Assembly: GCF_916618955.1 (NCBI RefSeq)
Contig: NZ_OU745390.1
Span: 1,798,001 to 1,862,000 of the forward strand
From: Pseudomonas sp. Marseille-Q3773
GTDB lineage: Bacteria > Pseudomonadota > Gammaproteobacteria > Pseudomonadales > Pseudomonadaceae
Direction: 5' to 3'
Length of the DNA: 64,000 nt
In this document: positions 52,491 through 60,694 of the stretch, piece after piece
Numbering within the stretch: position 1 is the stretch's first letter
Layout of the letters: every line of letters begins with the position of its first letter
Made by a program: the position numbers and the translations under genes
The notes under the pieces: generated by a model
The model's input: only the letters and a program-made list of their open reading frames with translations
Databases searched by the model: none
Told to the model about the DNA's origin: nothing

Positions 52491-53114
52491 CTAGCGACGC
52501 GCAGCCAGCAGGCCGAGGCCGGCGCAGCCCAGCAGGGAAGCGCTGACCCGGTTGAACAGGCGGCGCGGGCCGGGCTGGCTGAACCAGCGCTGCAGGTACG
52601 CGCCCAGCCCTGCGTAGATGGCGATGGCGGCCCACTCCAGCAGCAGGAACAGCCCGCCCAGCCAAAGGAACTGCTCACCTACCGGGGTAGCGCTGCCGAC
52701 CGAGACGAATTGCGGCAGGAAGGCGGTGAAGATCAGGATCGCTTTCGGGTTGCCGGCTGCCACCCAGAACTCCTGGCGGGCCAGGCGCCAGGTACCGTGC
52801 GGGTGGTCAGCGGCCACCAGCGCCTCGCCCACCGGCGCCCGCCACAGCTGCCAGGCGATGTAGAACAGGTACGCCGCCCCGAGTACCTTGATCGCCAGGA
52901 ACAGGTATTCGCTGGTATGCAGCACCACCGCCAGGCCCATGGCGGCCAGGGCGATCATGCCGCTGAAGGCGACGATGCGCCCGCCACCGGCCACGCATGC
53001 CGTGCGCAGGCCATAGCGGCTGGCGTTGTGCAGCGACAGCAGGTTGTTCGGCCCCGGGGCCATGTTCAAGGCAAAGCAGGCCGGGATGAAGAGCAGCAGG
53101 CTCGAAAAATCCAT
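52491..53114 (-). CDS. LysE/RhtB-family amino acid exporter
   Basis: A 207-residue inner-membrane protein with about six helices. The opening FIPACFALNMAPGPNNLLSLHNASRYG and WQLWRAPVGEA...RQEFWVAAGNPKAILIFTAFLPQFV carry the LysE signature (GPN, NPKA). It exports an amino acid or analogue; the substrate is unknown. It diverges from an AraC-family gene across 125 bp, so that regulator may control it. Confidence 0.9.
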   Translation of the reverse strand: MDFSSLLLFIPACFALNMAPGPNNLLSLHNASRYGLRTACVAGGGRIVAFSGMIALAAMGLAVVLHTSEYLFLAIKVLGAAYLFYIAWQLWRAPVGEALVAADHPHGTWRLARQEFWVAAGNPKAILIFTAFLPQFVSVGSATPVGEQFLWLGGLFLLLEWAAIAIYAGLGAYLQRWFSQPGPRRLFNRVSASLLGCAGLGLLAARR

Positions 53115-53239
53115 GATTTGTCCTCTTGCAATCAGCCCCTATTCCGGCGTCTGCGGGCCTGGCGGTCAAGTTACAGCCAGCGGAAAAAACTGTATGGGTG
53201 CGCAGCGCCTGATAAGCTGCAGGCCCTACCGAGGACTCC

Positions 53240-54052
53240 ATGATGCCGCGTTCCCATGCCGCGTTGTGGCGCGACCCGGCCCTTCCACATGTGGAAAGCC
53301 GCCGCGCCTGCCATAGCCGGGCCTGCTACAAAGCCCACAGCCACCCGACGTTTTCCATCGGTGCGGTGGATGCGGGTGTCAGCCATTTTACTGGCGCCGG
53401 CAACGGCCAGGAACGCCTGACGCCCGGTACGCTGGTCATGGTCCCGGCCGAGCGCGTGCATGCCTGCAACCCCGAACCCGGGCAGGCCTGGAGCTACCAG
53501 ATGCTGCATGTGGCTGGCGACTGGCTGGCAACATTGCGCCTGGAGTCGGCGCTGGGTGGCGCCGGCCCCGGTGAACCTGCACGTATCTGCCGGGATCCGG
53601 AGGTGTATCGGCAGTTTTGCCAGCTGAACGGGTTGCTGTTTTCCAGCGCCAGCAGTGCCGAGAAGGACGCCGCGCTGATTGCCTTCCTGGGTGACCTGGA
53701 TGTTGCCGCGTATCCACCGCTGGTTCCGGCGCCCGCTCTGGGAGCGAGCGCCTTGAGTGGACTACTTGCGCGCATCGAAGGCCTCGACCCCGCGCAGTTG
53801 AGCCTCGATGCCCTGGCCCGCGAGTCGGGGTTCGGGCGCTACGCGTTGATCCGCGCCTTTCGGGCGGCCACCGGGTTTACCCCGCATGCCTACCTGCTCA
53901 ATGCGCGGGTCAACCGTGGCCGCCAGCTGCTGGGTGAAGGGCAGGCGCTGGCAGAAGTGGCCTACCTGCTGGGCTTTGCCGACCAGAGCCATTTCCAGCG
54001 GGTGTTCAAGGCCTATGTGGGCGTGACACCCGGGCAATACCGAGGGGGCTGA
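53240..54052 (+). CDS. AraC-family regulator
   Basis: A 270-residue regulator with an AraC-type ligand-binding cupin (residues about 20-150: HSHPTFSIGAVDAGVSHF, GTLVMVPAERVHACNPEPG) and two C-terminal HTH motifs (LARESGFGRYALIRAFRAATG, LAEVAYLLGFADQSHFQRVFKAYVGVTPGQY). Relatives of this size often control a divergent LysE-type exporter, which is the case here. ATG 53240, with GAGG nearby, is used. The ligand is unknown. Another LysE-family gene follows 106 bp downstream. Confidence 0.9.
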   Translation: MMPRSHAALWRDPALPHVESRRACHSRACYKAHSHPTFSIGAVDAGVSHFTGAGNGQERLTPGTLVMVPAERVHACNPEPGQAWSYQMLHVAGDWLATLRLESALGGAGPGEPARICRDPEVYRQFCQLNGLLFSSASSAEKDAALIAFLGDLDVAAYPPLVPAPALGASALSGLLARIEGLDPAQLSLDALARESGFGRYALIRAFRAATGFTPHAYLLNARVNRGRQLLGEGQALAEVAYLLGFADQSHFQRVFKAYVGVTPGQYRGG

Positions 54053-54158
54053 AATCGCGCACGGGCGGCGTAGGCCGGCGGGCTGTGCAATATTGTTCAA
54101 TACGCGGTGGGCGCTGAAGGGCAGTGTCTGGCTTTTCCGCCACAGCAGCCACACCGCC

Positions 54159-54773
54159 ATGCAGCAGTTCCTGATCATCGCCCTCGCCCATTTTCTCGCC
54201 CTGCTCTCCCCCGGGCCGGACTTCTTCCTGGTCGCACGCACCTCCATCAGCAGCGGCTGGCGGGTCGCCAGCGGCGCCTGCCTGGGTATCGCCCTGGCCA
54301 ATGGCGCGTTCATCGCCATGGCCTTCACTGGCCTGTCGGTGCTGCAGGAAGGCAGCCCACTGTTCAGTACCCTGCAACTGGCCGGTGCCGGTTACCTGTT
54401 GTACATCGGCGTGCTGTTCCTGCGCTACGCCGGGCGCTCAGGCCTGGGCAGCGTCGCGGCCAGCCAGGCCGTGGCAGGCTGGTGGCGGAGCCTGGGCATG
54501 GGCTTCCTGTCGGGCATTCTCAACCCGAAGAACGCGCTGTTCTATGCCAGCCTGGCCAGCATGGTCGCCAGCACCGGCGCCGGCTGGAAAACGGCCTGCG
54601 CCCTGTGGATGTTCAGCATCGTGCTGCTGTGGGACCTGCTGGTGGCCGTGGCCATCGGCAACCCTGTGGTGTTGCGGCGTTTCGCTCGCATCCTGCCGTG
54701 GCTGGAACGGGCCTCGGGGGTCATGCTGGTGGTGTTGGCGCTGGCGCTGTTGCTGCACCTGGCGCAACGCTGA
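54159..54773 (+). CDS. LysE/RhtB-family exporter (second)
   Basis: A 204-residue six-helix exporter. QQFLIIALAHFLALLSPGPDFFLVARTSISSG and GMGFLSGILNPKNALFYASLASM carry the LysE signature. With the AraC gene 106 bp upstream and another LysE-type gene beyond it, the AraC protein may control either exporter. ATG 54159 is chosen because the family starts there. Its last 53 bases overlap the 3' end of the convergent phosphatase gene. Confidence 0.9.
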   Translation: MQQFLIIALAHFLALLSPGPDFFLVARTSISSGWRVASGACLGIALANGAFIAMAFTGLSVLQEGSPLFSTLQLAGAGYLLYIGVLFLRYAGRSGLGSVAASQAVAGWWRSLGMGFLSGILNPKNALFYASLASMVASTGAGWKTACALWMFSIVLLWDLLVAVAIGNPVVLRRFARILPWLERASGVMLVVLALALLLHLAQR

Positions 54774-55446
54774 GCAGTTGCAACGTGGCCAGGTCCATGA
54801 GGCTGAAATGGCCGCTGGCCCAGCCGCCGGTATCCAGGTGCCAGACATTACCCAGTTGCTTGGCCTGCAACACCGGCGTGTGGCCGACCAGCAAGGCCCG
54901 CAGGCCTTTCACCGGCCGGGAATCGCCTTCCTTGAGGCGCCGCCGCGACCACTGGCACACCTCCAGCACCTCGGGGTCGTCATCCAGCTCCAGCCAGGCA
55001 CGCAACACCTCCCAGTCGGCAAACGGGCTGTCGGCATGCAGCAGGCCAACCAGGCCGTCGGCGGTTTCCACTTCGAGGGCAATGGGCAGTTGCTCGAAGC
55101 GTTCGACAAAACGCAGCTGCTCGCCGGGCGGCAGGTCGAGAAACCAGCCACCGCCCGCCGCACGGTACATGTCCAGGTCGAGCCGCCCACCGCGCAGGCG
55201 GGTGATCGCCAGCGCTTCGTGGTTACCCTGCACGGCATGTAGCCAGGGCTGGGCCAGCCATTCCAGCGCAGCTTCACTGTGCGGCCCGCGGTCGACCAGG
55301 TCGCCGACGCTGAACAGGCGGTCCACCGCCGGGTCGAACCCGACCGCCTCCAGGCAGGCCTGCAGGCGCTGGAAATGGCCATGGATGTCACCCACCGCCA
55401 GGTCCCGTCCCTGCGTGTTGGCGGCTACCCGCCGAAACCGTTTCAT
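54721..55446 (-). CDS. Calcineurin-like metallophosphoesterase (PrpA/PP2A type)
   Basis: A 241-residue metallophosphatase. GDIHGHFQ, GDLVDRGPHSEA, GNHEA and the later VGHTPVL give the di-metal site of the PPP family, close to lambda phosphatase and PrpA. It would remove phosphate from Ser/Thr in proteins or from small molecules. The start at 55446 (MKRFRRVAA) is chosen since homologues start near. Its stop lies within the exporter gene on the other strand: 53 bases are shared, so transcripts of both would be complementary at the 3' ends. Confidence 0.9.
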   Translation of the reverse strand: MKRFRRVAANTQGRDLAVGDIHGHFQRLQACLEAVGFDPAVDRLFSVGDLVDRGPHSEAALEWLAQPWLHAVQGNHEALAITRLRGGRLDLDMYRAAGGGWFLDLPPGEQLRFVERFEQLPIALEVETADGLVGLLHADSPFADWEVLRAWLELDDDPEVLEVCQWSRRRLKEGDSRPVKGLRALLVGHTPVLQAKQLGNVWHLDTGGWASGHFSLMDLATLQLLSVAPGAATAPAPTPPA

Positions 55447-55521
55447 GGCAATTTTCCTCTGCTGGTGCCGCCTTGCCGGGGATAAAATGGAGGCACACCC
55501 GCGCCACTCCGGAGGTGCATC

Positions 55522-56037
55522 ATGCATACCGTCCTCAGGTGTGCCGTGTTCATGGCCCTGTCACTCCACAGCATGGCACACGCCGCCCCAGCCGCGCAGG
55601 TCGAAGTGCGCTTCGACCACCCGGAACAGTTCCGCGATGCCAGCCTCGACAGCCACGGTTACGAACGTGGCGCCGATGCCTTTGTAATGAAAACCCTGAC
55701 CCAGTATCTGCAGAAGCTGGGCCAGCGCTACCTGCAACCGGGCCAGCGGCTGGCCATCGACATCCGCGATATCGACCTTGCCGGGCGCTTCGAGCCCTGG
55801 CACGGCCAGGCTTACGATGTGCGCTTCATGCGCGATATCACTTGGCCGACCATCGACCTCAGCTACACCCTCAGCCAGGCGGGCAAACCCGACCAGCAGG
55901 CCCGGGAGCGGGTCAGCGACAAGATGTACCTCAGCCGCCCGGGCCGGGTCACTGGCAGCAGCGACCGCCTGTATGCCGAGAAGGCCATGCTTGACGACTG
56001 GTTCCGCCAGCGTTTCGCCGCTCGTCCGTCGTCCTGA
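55522..56037 (+). CDS. DUF3016-type periplasmic protein, unknown function
   Basis: A 171-residue protein with a signal peptide (VFMALSLHSMAHA-AP). The mature part, VEVRFDHPEQFRDAS, LTQYLQKLGQRYLQPGQRLAIDIRDIDLAGRFEPW and RDITWPTIDLSYTL, matches what I recall of DUF3016. No catalytic residues are evident. GGAGG precedes the ATG. It diverges from the phosphatase gene across 75 bp; the nitrilase-like gene follows 76 bp downstream. Confidence 0.82.
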   Translation: MHTVLRCAVFMALSLHSMAHAAPAAQVEVRFDHPEQFRDASLDSHGYERGADAFVMKTLTQYLQKLGQRYLQPGQRLAIDIRDIDLAGRFEPWHGQAYDVRFMRDITWPTIDLSYTLSQAGKPDQQARERVSDKMYLSRPGRVTGSSDRLYAEKAMLDDWFRQRFAARPSS

Positions 56038-56113
56038 AAACGCCTTCACTGGAACAGGCGTCGGTACCGGGAGTATGCTCGGCCCTTCAGCCTGTACCAG
56101 GGATGGTTTTTTC

Positions 56114-56842
56114 ATGAAACTGTGCGCCGTGCAATTGAAGTCGTTCAAGGGCGATGTGCCTGCAAACCTCGAACGCCACCTGGCCTGCATCGAGCAGGCC
56201 GCGGCCCTCGGTGCCGAACTGGTGGTGTTCCCGGAACTGTCACTGACCGGTTACGAGCCAACCGTCGCCCGCCAGGCTGCCCTGCCAGTCAACGCCGCGC
56301 GGCTGGACCCGCTGCAGGCAGCCTGCGACCGGCTTGGCATCACCATTGCCGTGGGCCTGCCGCTGCCGACCCCCGAAGGCATTCGCATCGGCATGCCGAT
56401 CTTCAGCCCCGGTGCGCCGCGCCAGGCCTATGCCAAACGGCGCCTGCACGATGACGAACTGCCGTACTTCACGCCGGGCGACCAGGCATTGCAGCTGCAA
56501 CTGGGCGAACACTGCGTGGCACCGGCGATCTGCTATGAATCAATGTTCATGGCGCACGCGGTGGCGGCGCGCGAACAGGGCGCCGACCTGTACCTGGCCA
56601 GCGTGGCAAAAACCGCAAAGGGCATCGACGAAGGCCATGCGCATTACGCCGAGGTCGCCCGCGAGCTGGGCATGCCGGTGTTGCTGGCCAATTGCGTGGG
56701 GCCGGCCGACACCTTCATCGGCGCCGGCGGCTCGGCGGCCTGGGACAGCCGGGGGCACTTGCTGGCCAGGCTGGATGATCACAGCGAAGGCATGATCCTG
56801 CTCGACACCCGTAGCGCTACAGCTATCGCTGTGCCCCTGTAA
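56114..56842 (+). CDS. Carbon-nitrogen hydrolase (nitrilase superfamily)
   Basis: A 242-residue cytoplasmic hydrolase. The Glu-Lys-Cys triad is visible: Glu in VVFPELSLTGYEP, Lys in AKRRLHDDE and Cys in PAICYESMFMAH. It cleaves a non-peptide amide or nitrile; the subgroup with short length is close to amidases such as omega-amidase, but the substrate cannot be set. ATG 56114 is chosen because the first strand LCAVQLKS starts there. The small membrane protein gene starts 14 bp after its stop and probably shares the transcript. Confidence 0.9.
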   Translation: MKLCAVQLKSFKGDVPANLERHLACIEQAAALGAELVVFPELSLTGYEPTVARQAALPVNAARLDPLQAACDRLGITIAVGLPLPTPEGIRIGMPIFSPGAPRQAYAKRRLHDDELPYFTPGDQALQLQLGEHCVAPAICYESMFMAHAVAAREQGADLYLASVAKTAKGIDEGHAHYAEVARELGMPVLLANCVGPADTFIGAGGSAAWDSRGHLLARLDDHSEGMILLDTRSATAIAVPL

Positions 56843-56856
56843 GACCTGATCCCGGC

Positions 56857-57096
56857 ATGATCTATCTGATTCTGGCAGTGCTGAGCTATGCCTGCACCTA
56901 CTACCTGACCGGTCTGCTCATCCAGGGCCAACTGGCCGATGTCGCCGAGGGCTTGCGCCACCGCCCTGATGCGCCGACACCCGGCGAGTACCTGCGCAGG
57001 GTCAGGCCATACGCACGCCGAGCCCGGCGGCAGTACACCCTGCTGGCCGGCTCGATACTGGCCATGCTGGCCTGCCTGGTCGCCAGCTGGTTCTGA
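56857..57096 (+). CDS. Small two-helix membrane protein, unknown function
   Basis: A 79-residue protein with a hydrophobic helix at residues 2-22 (IYLILAVLSYACTYYLTGLL) and another at about 61-79 (LLAGSILAMLACLVASWF), linked by a basic loop (RRVRPYARRARRQY). Both ends should face the periplasm, or form a hairpin. I know of no family. It follows the nitrilase gene by 14 bp and converges with the methyltransferase gene 4 bp on. Confidence 0.7.
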   Translation: MIYLILAVLSYACTYYLTGLLIQGQLADVAEGLRHRPDAPTPGEYLRRVRPYARRARRQYTLLAGSILAMLACLVASWF

Positions 57097-57100
57097 CCGG

Positions 57101-57601
57101 CTAGAGGTCCAGCGCCAGGCTTTGCCGGCCCTCCAGCGCCAACAGGTACTGCTTGGCCGCGAGGCCGCCGGCGAAGCCGGTCAGGCTGCCCGAGGCACCG
57201 ATCACGCGGTGGCACGGGGCGATGATCGAGATCGGGTTGCGGCCATTGGCAGCCCCTACCGCGCGCACCGCGGCAGGGTTGCCGATATGCCGGGCGATAT
57301 CGCTGTAGCTGCGGGTTTCGCCAAACGGTATCGCCAGCAGTGCGGCCCAGACCTGGCGCTGGAACGCGGTGCCGGCAAAATCCAGCGCCAGCTCGAAACG
57401 CTGGCGCTTGCCGGCGAAATACTCGGCGAGCTGGCGGGCAGTTTCCAGCAGCACCGGACACTCGTCGTCGCGGTGCAGGGCACCGAGGCGCACGCGGTTT
57501 GCCCGTTCCGTTTCCCACAATACGGCGGCCAGGCACTCGCCACGGGCCACCAGGGTCAAGGTGCCGACGGGTGACTGCATGAAAGTGAATGCGCTGGACA
57601 T
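57101..57601 (-). CDS. ogt: Methylated-DNA-protein-cysteine methyltransferase
   Basis: A 166-residue suicide repair protein that takes methyl groups from O6-methylguanine. NPISIIAPCHRVIGASG holds the acceptor Cys in PCHRV; FQRQVWAALLAIPFGETRSY is the DNA-binding HTH with the Arg finger region. The start at 57601 (MSSAFTFMQSPVG) is chosen because the family starts there; the frame stays open to 57856 but that part is basic and unlike a protein. No AdaA-type domain is fused, so it is the Ogt form. Confidence 0.93.
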   Translation of the reverse strand: MSSAFTFMQSPVGTLTLVARGECLAAVLWETERANRVRLGALHRDDECPVLLETARQLAEYFAGKRQRFELALDFAGTAFQRQVWAALLAIPFGETRSYSDIARHIGNPAAVRAVGAANGRNPISIIAPCHRVIGASGSLTGFAGGLAAKQYLLALEGRQSLALDL

Positions 57602-57796
57602 GGCGGGCTCCTGCGAGATTGCGTTGCGCCCACTGTACGCATCCACAGCCTTGCCTGCATCCGCTTTCTTGCCCGCGCAATCACGCGTATGCCCTTGGCG
57701 TGCGGGGTGCTTCGCATCGACGACAGCGGGTTTCCATTTCATGACAGCCCGCTGCCGCGCTGCGCTTCGCGCCCGCTGATTTATCCATGAGTCACC

Positions 57797-57825
57797 TTGA
57801 TGGTTGCCCATGGCCGGACTAATAC
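57797..57825 (+). promoter_or_regulatory. Candidate promoter for the 68-residue protein
   Basis: TTGATG (57797-57802) and TAATAC (57820-57825) are 17 bases apart, and TAATACTTAA also resembles the extended -10 used by RpoS. Transcription would begin near 57833, 22 bases before the ATG at 57855. Nothing else was recognised in the 57602-57854 gap. Confidence 0.5.
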
Positions 57826-57854
57826 TTAAGTCTCTGCCTGGGGAGGCACGAAAC

Positions 57855-58061
57855 ATGCAACCAAGATTCGTTATCGTTCCGGCTGTACCAATCGAAAAGG
57901 AGTCGTTCCACCTGGGTGGCCGCTATTATGCCGCTACCGTTTGCGGGGGCTTCGACATCTACGACAATCAGGCCAAGGAACGCCTCAAACCCAGTTATCC
58001 AAGCAGGACGGATGCGCAACTGCACTGCGAGCAGATGAACAAGCGCTTTGATGTAGGATGA
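57855..58061 (+). CDS. Small conserved-looking soluble protein, unknown function
   Basis: A 68-residue cytoplasmic protein, MQPRFVIVPAVP..., with FHLGGRYYAATVCGGFDIYDNQAKERLKPSY and a C-terminal TDAQLHCEQMNKRF helix. Mixed charge, no signal peptide, no known motif. GGGAGG lies 8 bases before the ATG and a good promoter stands upstream, so it should be expressed. An osmE-like gene follows 60 bp on; a stress role is possible but only inferred from position and the RpoS-like -10. Confidence 0.72.
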   Translation: MQPRFVIVPAVPIEKESFHLGGRYYAATVCGGFDIYDNQAKERLKPSYPSRTDAQLHCEQMNKRFDVG

Positions 58062-58121
58062 TCGCGGCCATCCGGCGCAGGTGACTGCCTCGATCCGGTG
58101 GCTTTCCAGCGGAGCACTGCC

Positions 58122-58478
58122 ATGAGCAAGCCCTTTCAGGCGATGATCCTGGCGCTGACAGCGCTTTCTGCCTGCGCCTCGAACTCGGCCCTGTACCGCG
58201 ACCAGCCACTGGTGGCGAAAGTCGACAACGGCATGAGCAAAGATCAGGTCCTACAGATCGGTGGCAACCCTGATGCCGAGTCCGAGCGCACGGCGGTACC
58301 TGGCACGTGTTACGACTACATGCTCAACAAGGCCGGCAACCACCAGCCCTACAGCGTCAGCTTCGATGGCAGCGGCAAGGTGGACCACACCGCCTTCATG
58401 ACCTGCGCCGAGTGGAGCAACGCCCAACGCAAGGCCCGGCTACCCAGCATGGGCGGCTCAAGCGGCTCGGGCTACTGA
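58122..58478 (+). CDS. osmE: OsmE-type outer-membrane lipoprotein
   Basis: A 118-residue lipoprotein: signal with lipobox ALSAC, Cys18 being lipidated, then a BamE/SmpA-like fold (VDNGMSKDQVLQIGGNPDAESER, GTCYDYMLN). This is the OsmE pattern; in E. coli osmE is induced by osmotic stress and stationary phase. Ala follows Cys, so it should go to the outer membrane. ATG 58122 is chosen at the signal peptide. It converges with another lipoprotein gene, leaving 2 bp between stops. Confidence 0.85.
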   Translation: MSKPFQAMILALTALSACASNSALYRDQPLVAKVDNGMSKDQVLQIGGNPDAESERTAVPGTCYDYMLNKAGNHQPYSVSFDGSGKVDHTAFMTCAEWSNAQRKARLPSMGGSSGSGY

Positions 58479-58480
58479 AC

Positions 58481-58810
58481 TCACTCGAGGCATTCCCTGG
58501 CGGCCTGGCGCAACTTGTCGCCTGACAGGAAGCTGCCCTTGTAGAAGGTCGCGCGGCTGCCCTGGCGATAATCGACCACGTCGAGCACATCATCGGATGC
58601 CACCGCGCTGGGTGCCGTCAGCCGATAGCCGTGAGCGATGGACTTCTGCGTGGCCTGTGGCGCCAGCGCTTGCCACTTTGGCAGAACGCAGGCGCCATAC
58701 TGCTGGGGCGATTTGTCGGTCAGTTTGCTGGCAGTCGGTTTACCGGGGCTGGCGCAGCCAGCGAGGCTGGCCCCCAGCACAGCGGCGAGCAAGATACGAA
58801 AGGTAGCCAT
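58481..58810 (-). CDS. Small lipoprotein, unknown function
   Basis: A 109-residue protein with lipobox LAGC (Cys19) after MATFRILLAAVLGAS. The mature part has two more Cys (GACVLP and the end ARECLE) that could form a disulphide, and DVLDVVDYRQGSRATFYKGSF in the middle. I know of no family. ATG 58810 is chosen at the lipoprotein signal; the longer frame to 58957 lacks one. It converges with osmE. Confidence 0.75.
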   Translation of the reverse strand: MATFRILLAAVLGASLAGCASPGKPTASKLTDKSPQQYGACVLPKWQALAPQATQKSIAHGYRLTAPSAVASDDVLDVVDYRQGSRATFYKGSFLSGDKLRQAARECLE

Positions 58811-58904
58811 TTGCAATTGCCTGTGAGGAATAGGCGGCATTCTAACGAGGGGCGCAAGCCGATACCAACCAACCAAAGTAGAGAAGCGATTTCCGGCAGG
58901 CAGC

Positions 58905-58950
58905 AACCGCTCCCGCTGGCTGTGATTGCACGTGTGGGAGCGGTTTTTTC
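58905..58950 (+). terminator. Terminator-like hairpin with T-tract, REP-related
   Basis: AACCGCTCCC (58905-58914) pairs with GGGAGCGGTT (58936-58945), followed by TTTT. The GTGGGAGCGG core is the REP core seen at 20992. The T-run is on the plus strand, where no gene ends nearby; on the minus strand the hairpin follows the CigR-like gene but has no T-tract. It may insulate the small lipoprotein gene. Confidence 0.5.
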
Positions 58951-58953
58951 GGT

Positions 58954-59412
58954 TCAATCAAGCGCGCCGTTCAGCACCTCGTAGATGATCCCTGTGGCGA
59001 CTGCCACCAGGATCAGGTCGACACCCGCCTGCATCCACTCATAGCCGTCGTAGTGAGGGAGCTGCCCCAGCAGCCGGCCATCGAGCTTCTTGGCGATACC
59101 CGGCGGCAGCGGTTTACCCCGGGCCAGGTTCTTCTGGATACCCGGCGGCAGAGCCGGCCCAGCATTCCAGTAGCTGCGGTGCCCGGCGAGGATATCGAGC
59201 ACATAGCCACGGTCGATCGAAGGGTTGCCATGGCTACCGCCACCACCGCCACCACCGTGCCCCTGGCCCTGGCCGTGCTGCCCCTGGCTGTGCTGGTTCT
59301 TGCCATGCCCCTGCCCTTTACCGTTATTCGGGTCGGCAAGGGAAAGCGATGGCCCCACAGCCAAGGCGATCGAGGTAACCACAGCAACGAGCGACCATCG
59401 ACGCTTTACCAT
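58954..59412 (-). CDS. CigR/RcnB-like exported protein
   Basis: A 152-residue protein with a signal peptide (RRWSLVAVVTSIALAVGPSLSLA-DP), a Gly/His/Gln-rich middle (residues 28-60, many HGQG units and a Gly run), and a C-terminal block: ALPPGIQKNLARGKPLPPGIAKKL, LPHYDGYEW and a final hydrophobic segment DLILVAVATGIIYEVL. The last block matches the CigR anti-virulence group and RcnB relatives as I recall them. The His-rich part may bind metal. ATG 59412 is chosen at the signal. The type I secretion genes end 95 bp upstream of it on the same strand. Confidence 0.8.
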   Translation of the reverse strand: MVKRRWSLVAVVTSIALAVGPSLSLADPNNGKGQGHGKNQHSQGQHGQGQGHGGGGGGGSHGNPSIDRGYVLDILAGHRSYWNAGPALPPGIQKNLARGKPLPPGIAKKLDGRLLGQLPHYDGYEWMQAGVDLILVAVATGIIYEVLNGALD

Positions 59413-59506
59413 ATCTGTTTCCTTACGCAAGGGAGTCGTTCCTGTACTGTAGATCAATACCCGAGCCAGGGAGAATGGCCGCGGACGCCTCGCCGTGCTG
59501 TCGCGC

Positions 59507-60694
59507 TCAGTACAGACGGGCCTTGATCAGCGGGCGCAACAGGTAATTGAGCACGCTGCGCTTGCCGCTGAGGATATCCACCTCTGCCACCATGCCGGGA
59601 ATGATGGGCAGTACCTCCTCGCCTCGCTTGAGCTGACTTCCGTCTGTGCGGATCAGTACCTGGTAATACGACTCCTTGCCGTGCGGCGTGTCTTCCTCGA
59701 TGGTGTCGGCGCTGATCTGCTCCAGGGTGCCCTTGAGGTCGCCATAAATGCTGAAGTCGTAGGCAGTGATCTTCACCTTCGCCGGCATGCCCGGCACCAG
59801 GAATGCCACGTCGCGCGGCTTGATCTTCGCCTCTACCAGCAGGCGGTCCTCCACCGGGATCACTTCCATGATTGCCTCGCCGGGCTGGATCACCCCGCCG
59901 CGGGTGTTGATCATTATGGTGTTGACCCGCCCACGCACCGGCGAAACGATCCCGGTACGGCGCAGCTGGTCCTGGCGCTGCTGGACGATCGGTTCCAGGG
60001 CACTGAGGTCAGCCTTGCGCTGTGAACGCTCGGTGTAGGCATCCTGGAAATAGCTGCTCTTCAGTTCGCTCAGCTTGCCATTGAGGGTAGCGATATCCTG
60101 GCTCAACCGCAGCGCCTCCATCTGGCTGACGGCGCGCTTGGCGACCAGGGGGCGGACCAGGTCGAGCTGGCTCTGCGCCAGGCTGATCTGTCTCTGGATC
60201 GCCTGGCTGCCTTCGAGCAGCTTGTCCCGCCGCGACTTGAACAACTCACGCTCGGAGCGCGCAAGCGGCCCCTGCGGATCGACGTCCGGCGGGAACTCGA
60301 TGGCGGCCTTGCCCAGCACCTCGGCATCCAGCCGGGCGATGGCTGCCCGCAGCACGCTGGCCTGGTTGGCCGATTCCTGGAAGTTGGTAAGAAAGCGCGT
60401 CTCGTCGAGGCGCAGCAATGGCTGGCCGACCTCCACCAGGTCGCCTTCCTGCACCAGCAGGCGATCGAGAATCCCCCCTTCCAGGCTCTGGATTTTCTGG
60501 ATGCGACTGAACGGCACCACCCGCCCGTCACCACGGGTCACCTCGTCGAGCTCCGCCCAGAAGGCCCAGGCGACGAACAGCACGACGCTGCCGAGCAGGG
60601 TATAGAGCAGCGGGCGATAGACCGGGTGGGTAGTCGCCAGCAGTGGGTCGGCCAATTGCCCGCGCAGCTTTGCCGCGCTGTTTTCAATTGCCAT
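59507..60694 (-). CDS. Type I secretion membrane fusion protein (HlyD/LapC-like)
   Basis: A 395-residue adaptor that bridges the inner-membrane ATPase and the TolC-like channel. One TM near residues 32-52 (LLYTLLGSVVLFVAWAFWA), a first lipoyl half (RIQKIQSLEGGILDRLLVQEGDLVEVGQPLL), a long coiled coil (about 110-260), the second lipoyl half (VSPVRGRVNTIMINTRGGVIQPGEAIMEVIP) and the HlyD C-terminal domain. ATG 60694 lies within the last 11 bases of the ATPase gene, so they are coupled. The set resembles the LapBCE exporter of large adhesins, but no adhesin gene is in view. Confidence 0.92.
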   Translation of the reverse strand: MAIENSAAKLRGQLADPLLATTHPVYRPLLYTLLGSVVLFVAWAFWAELDEVTRGDGRVVPFSRIQKIQSLEGGILDRLLVQEGDLVEVGQPLLRLDETRFLTNFQESANQASVLRAAIARLDAEVLGKAAIEFPPDVDPQGPLARSERELFKSRRDKLLEGSQAIQRQISLAQSQLDLVRPLVAKRAVSQMEALRLSQDIATLNGKLSELKSSYFQDAYTERSQRKADLSALEPIVQQRQDQLRRTGIVSPVRGRVNTIMINTRGGVIQPGEAIMEVIPVEDRLLVEAKIKPRDVAFLVPGMPAKVKITAYDFSIYGDLKGTLEQISADTIEEDTPHGKESYYQVLIRTDGSQLKRGEEVLPIIPGMVAEVDILSGKRSVLNYLLRPLIKARLY

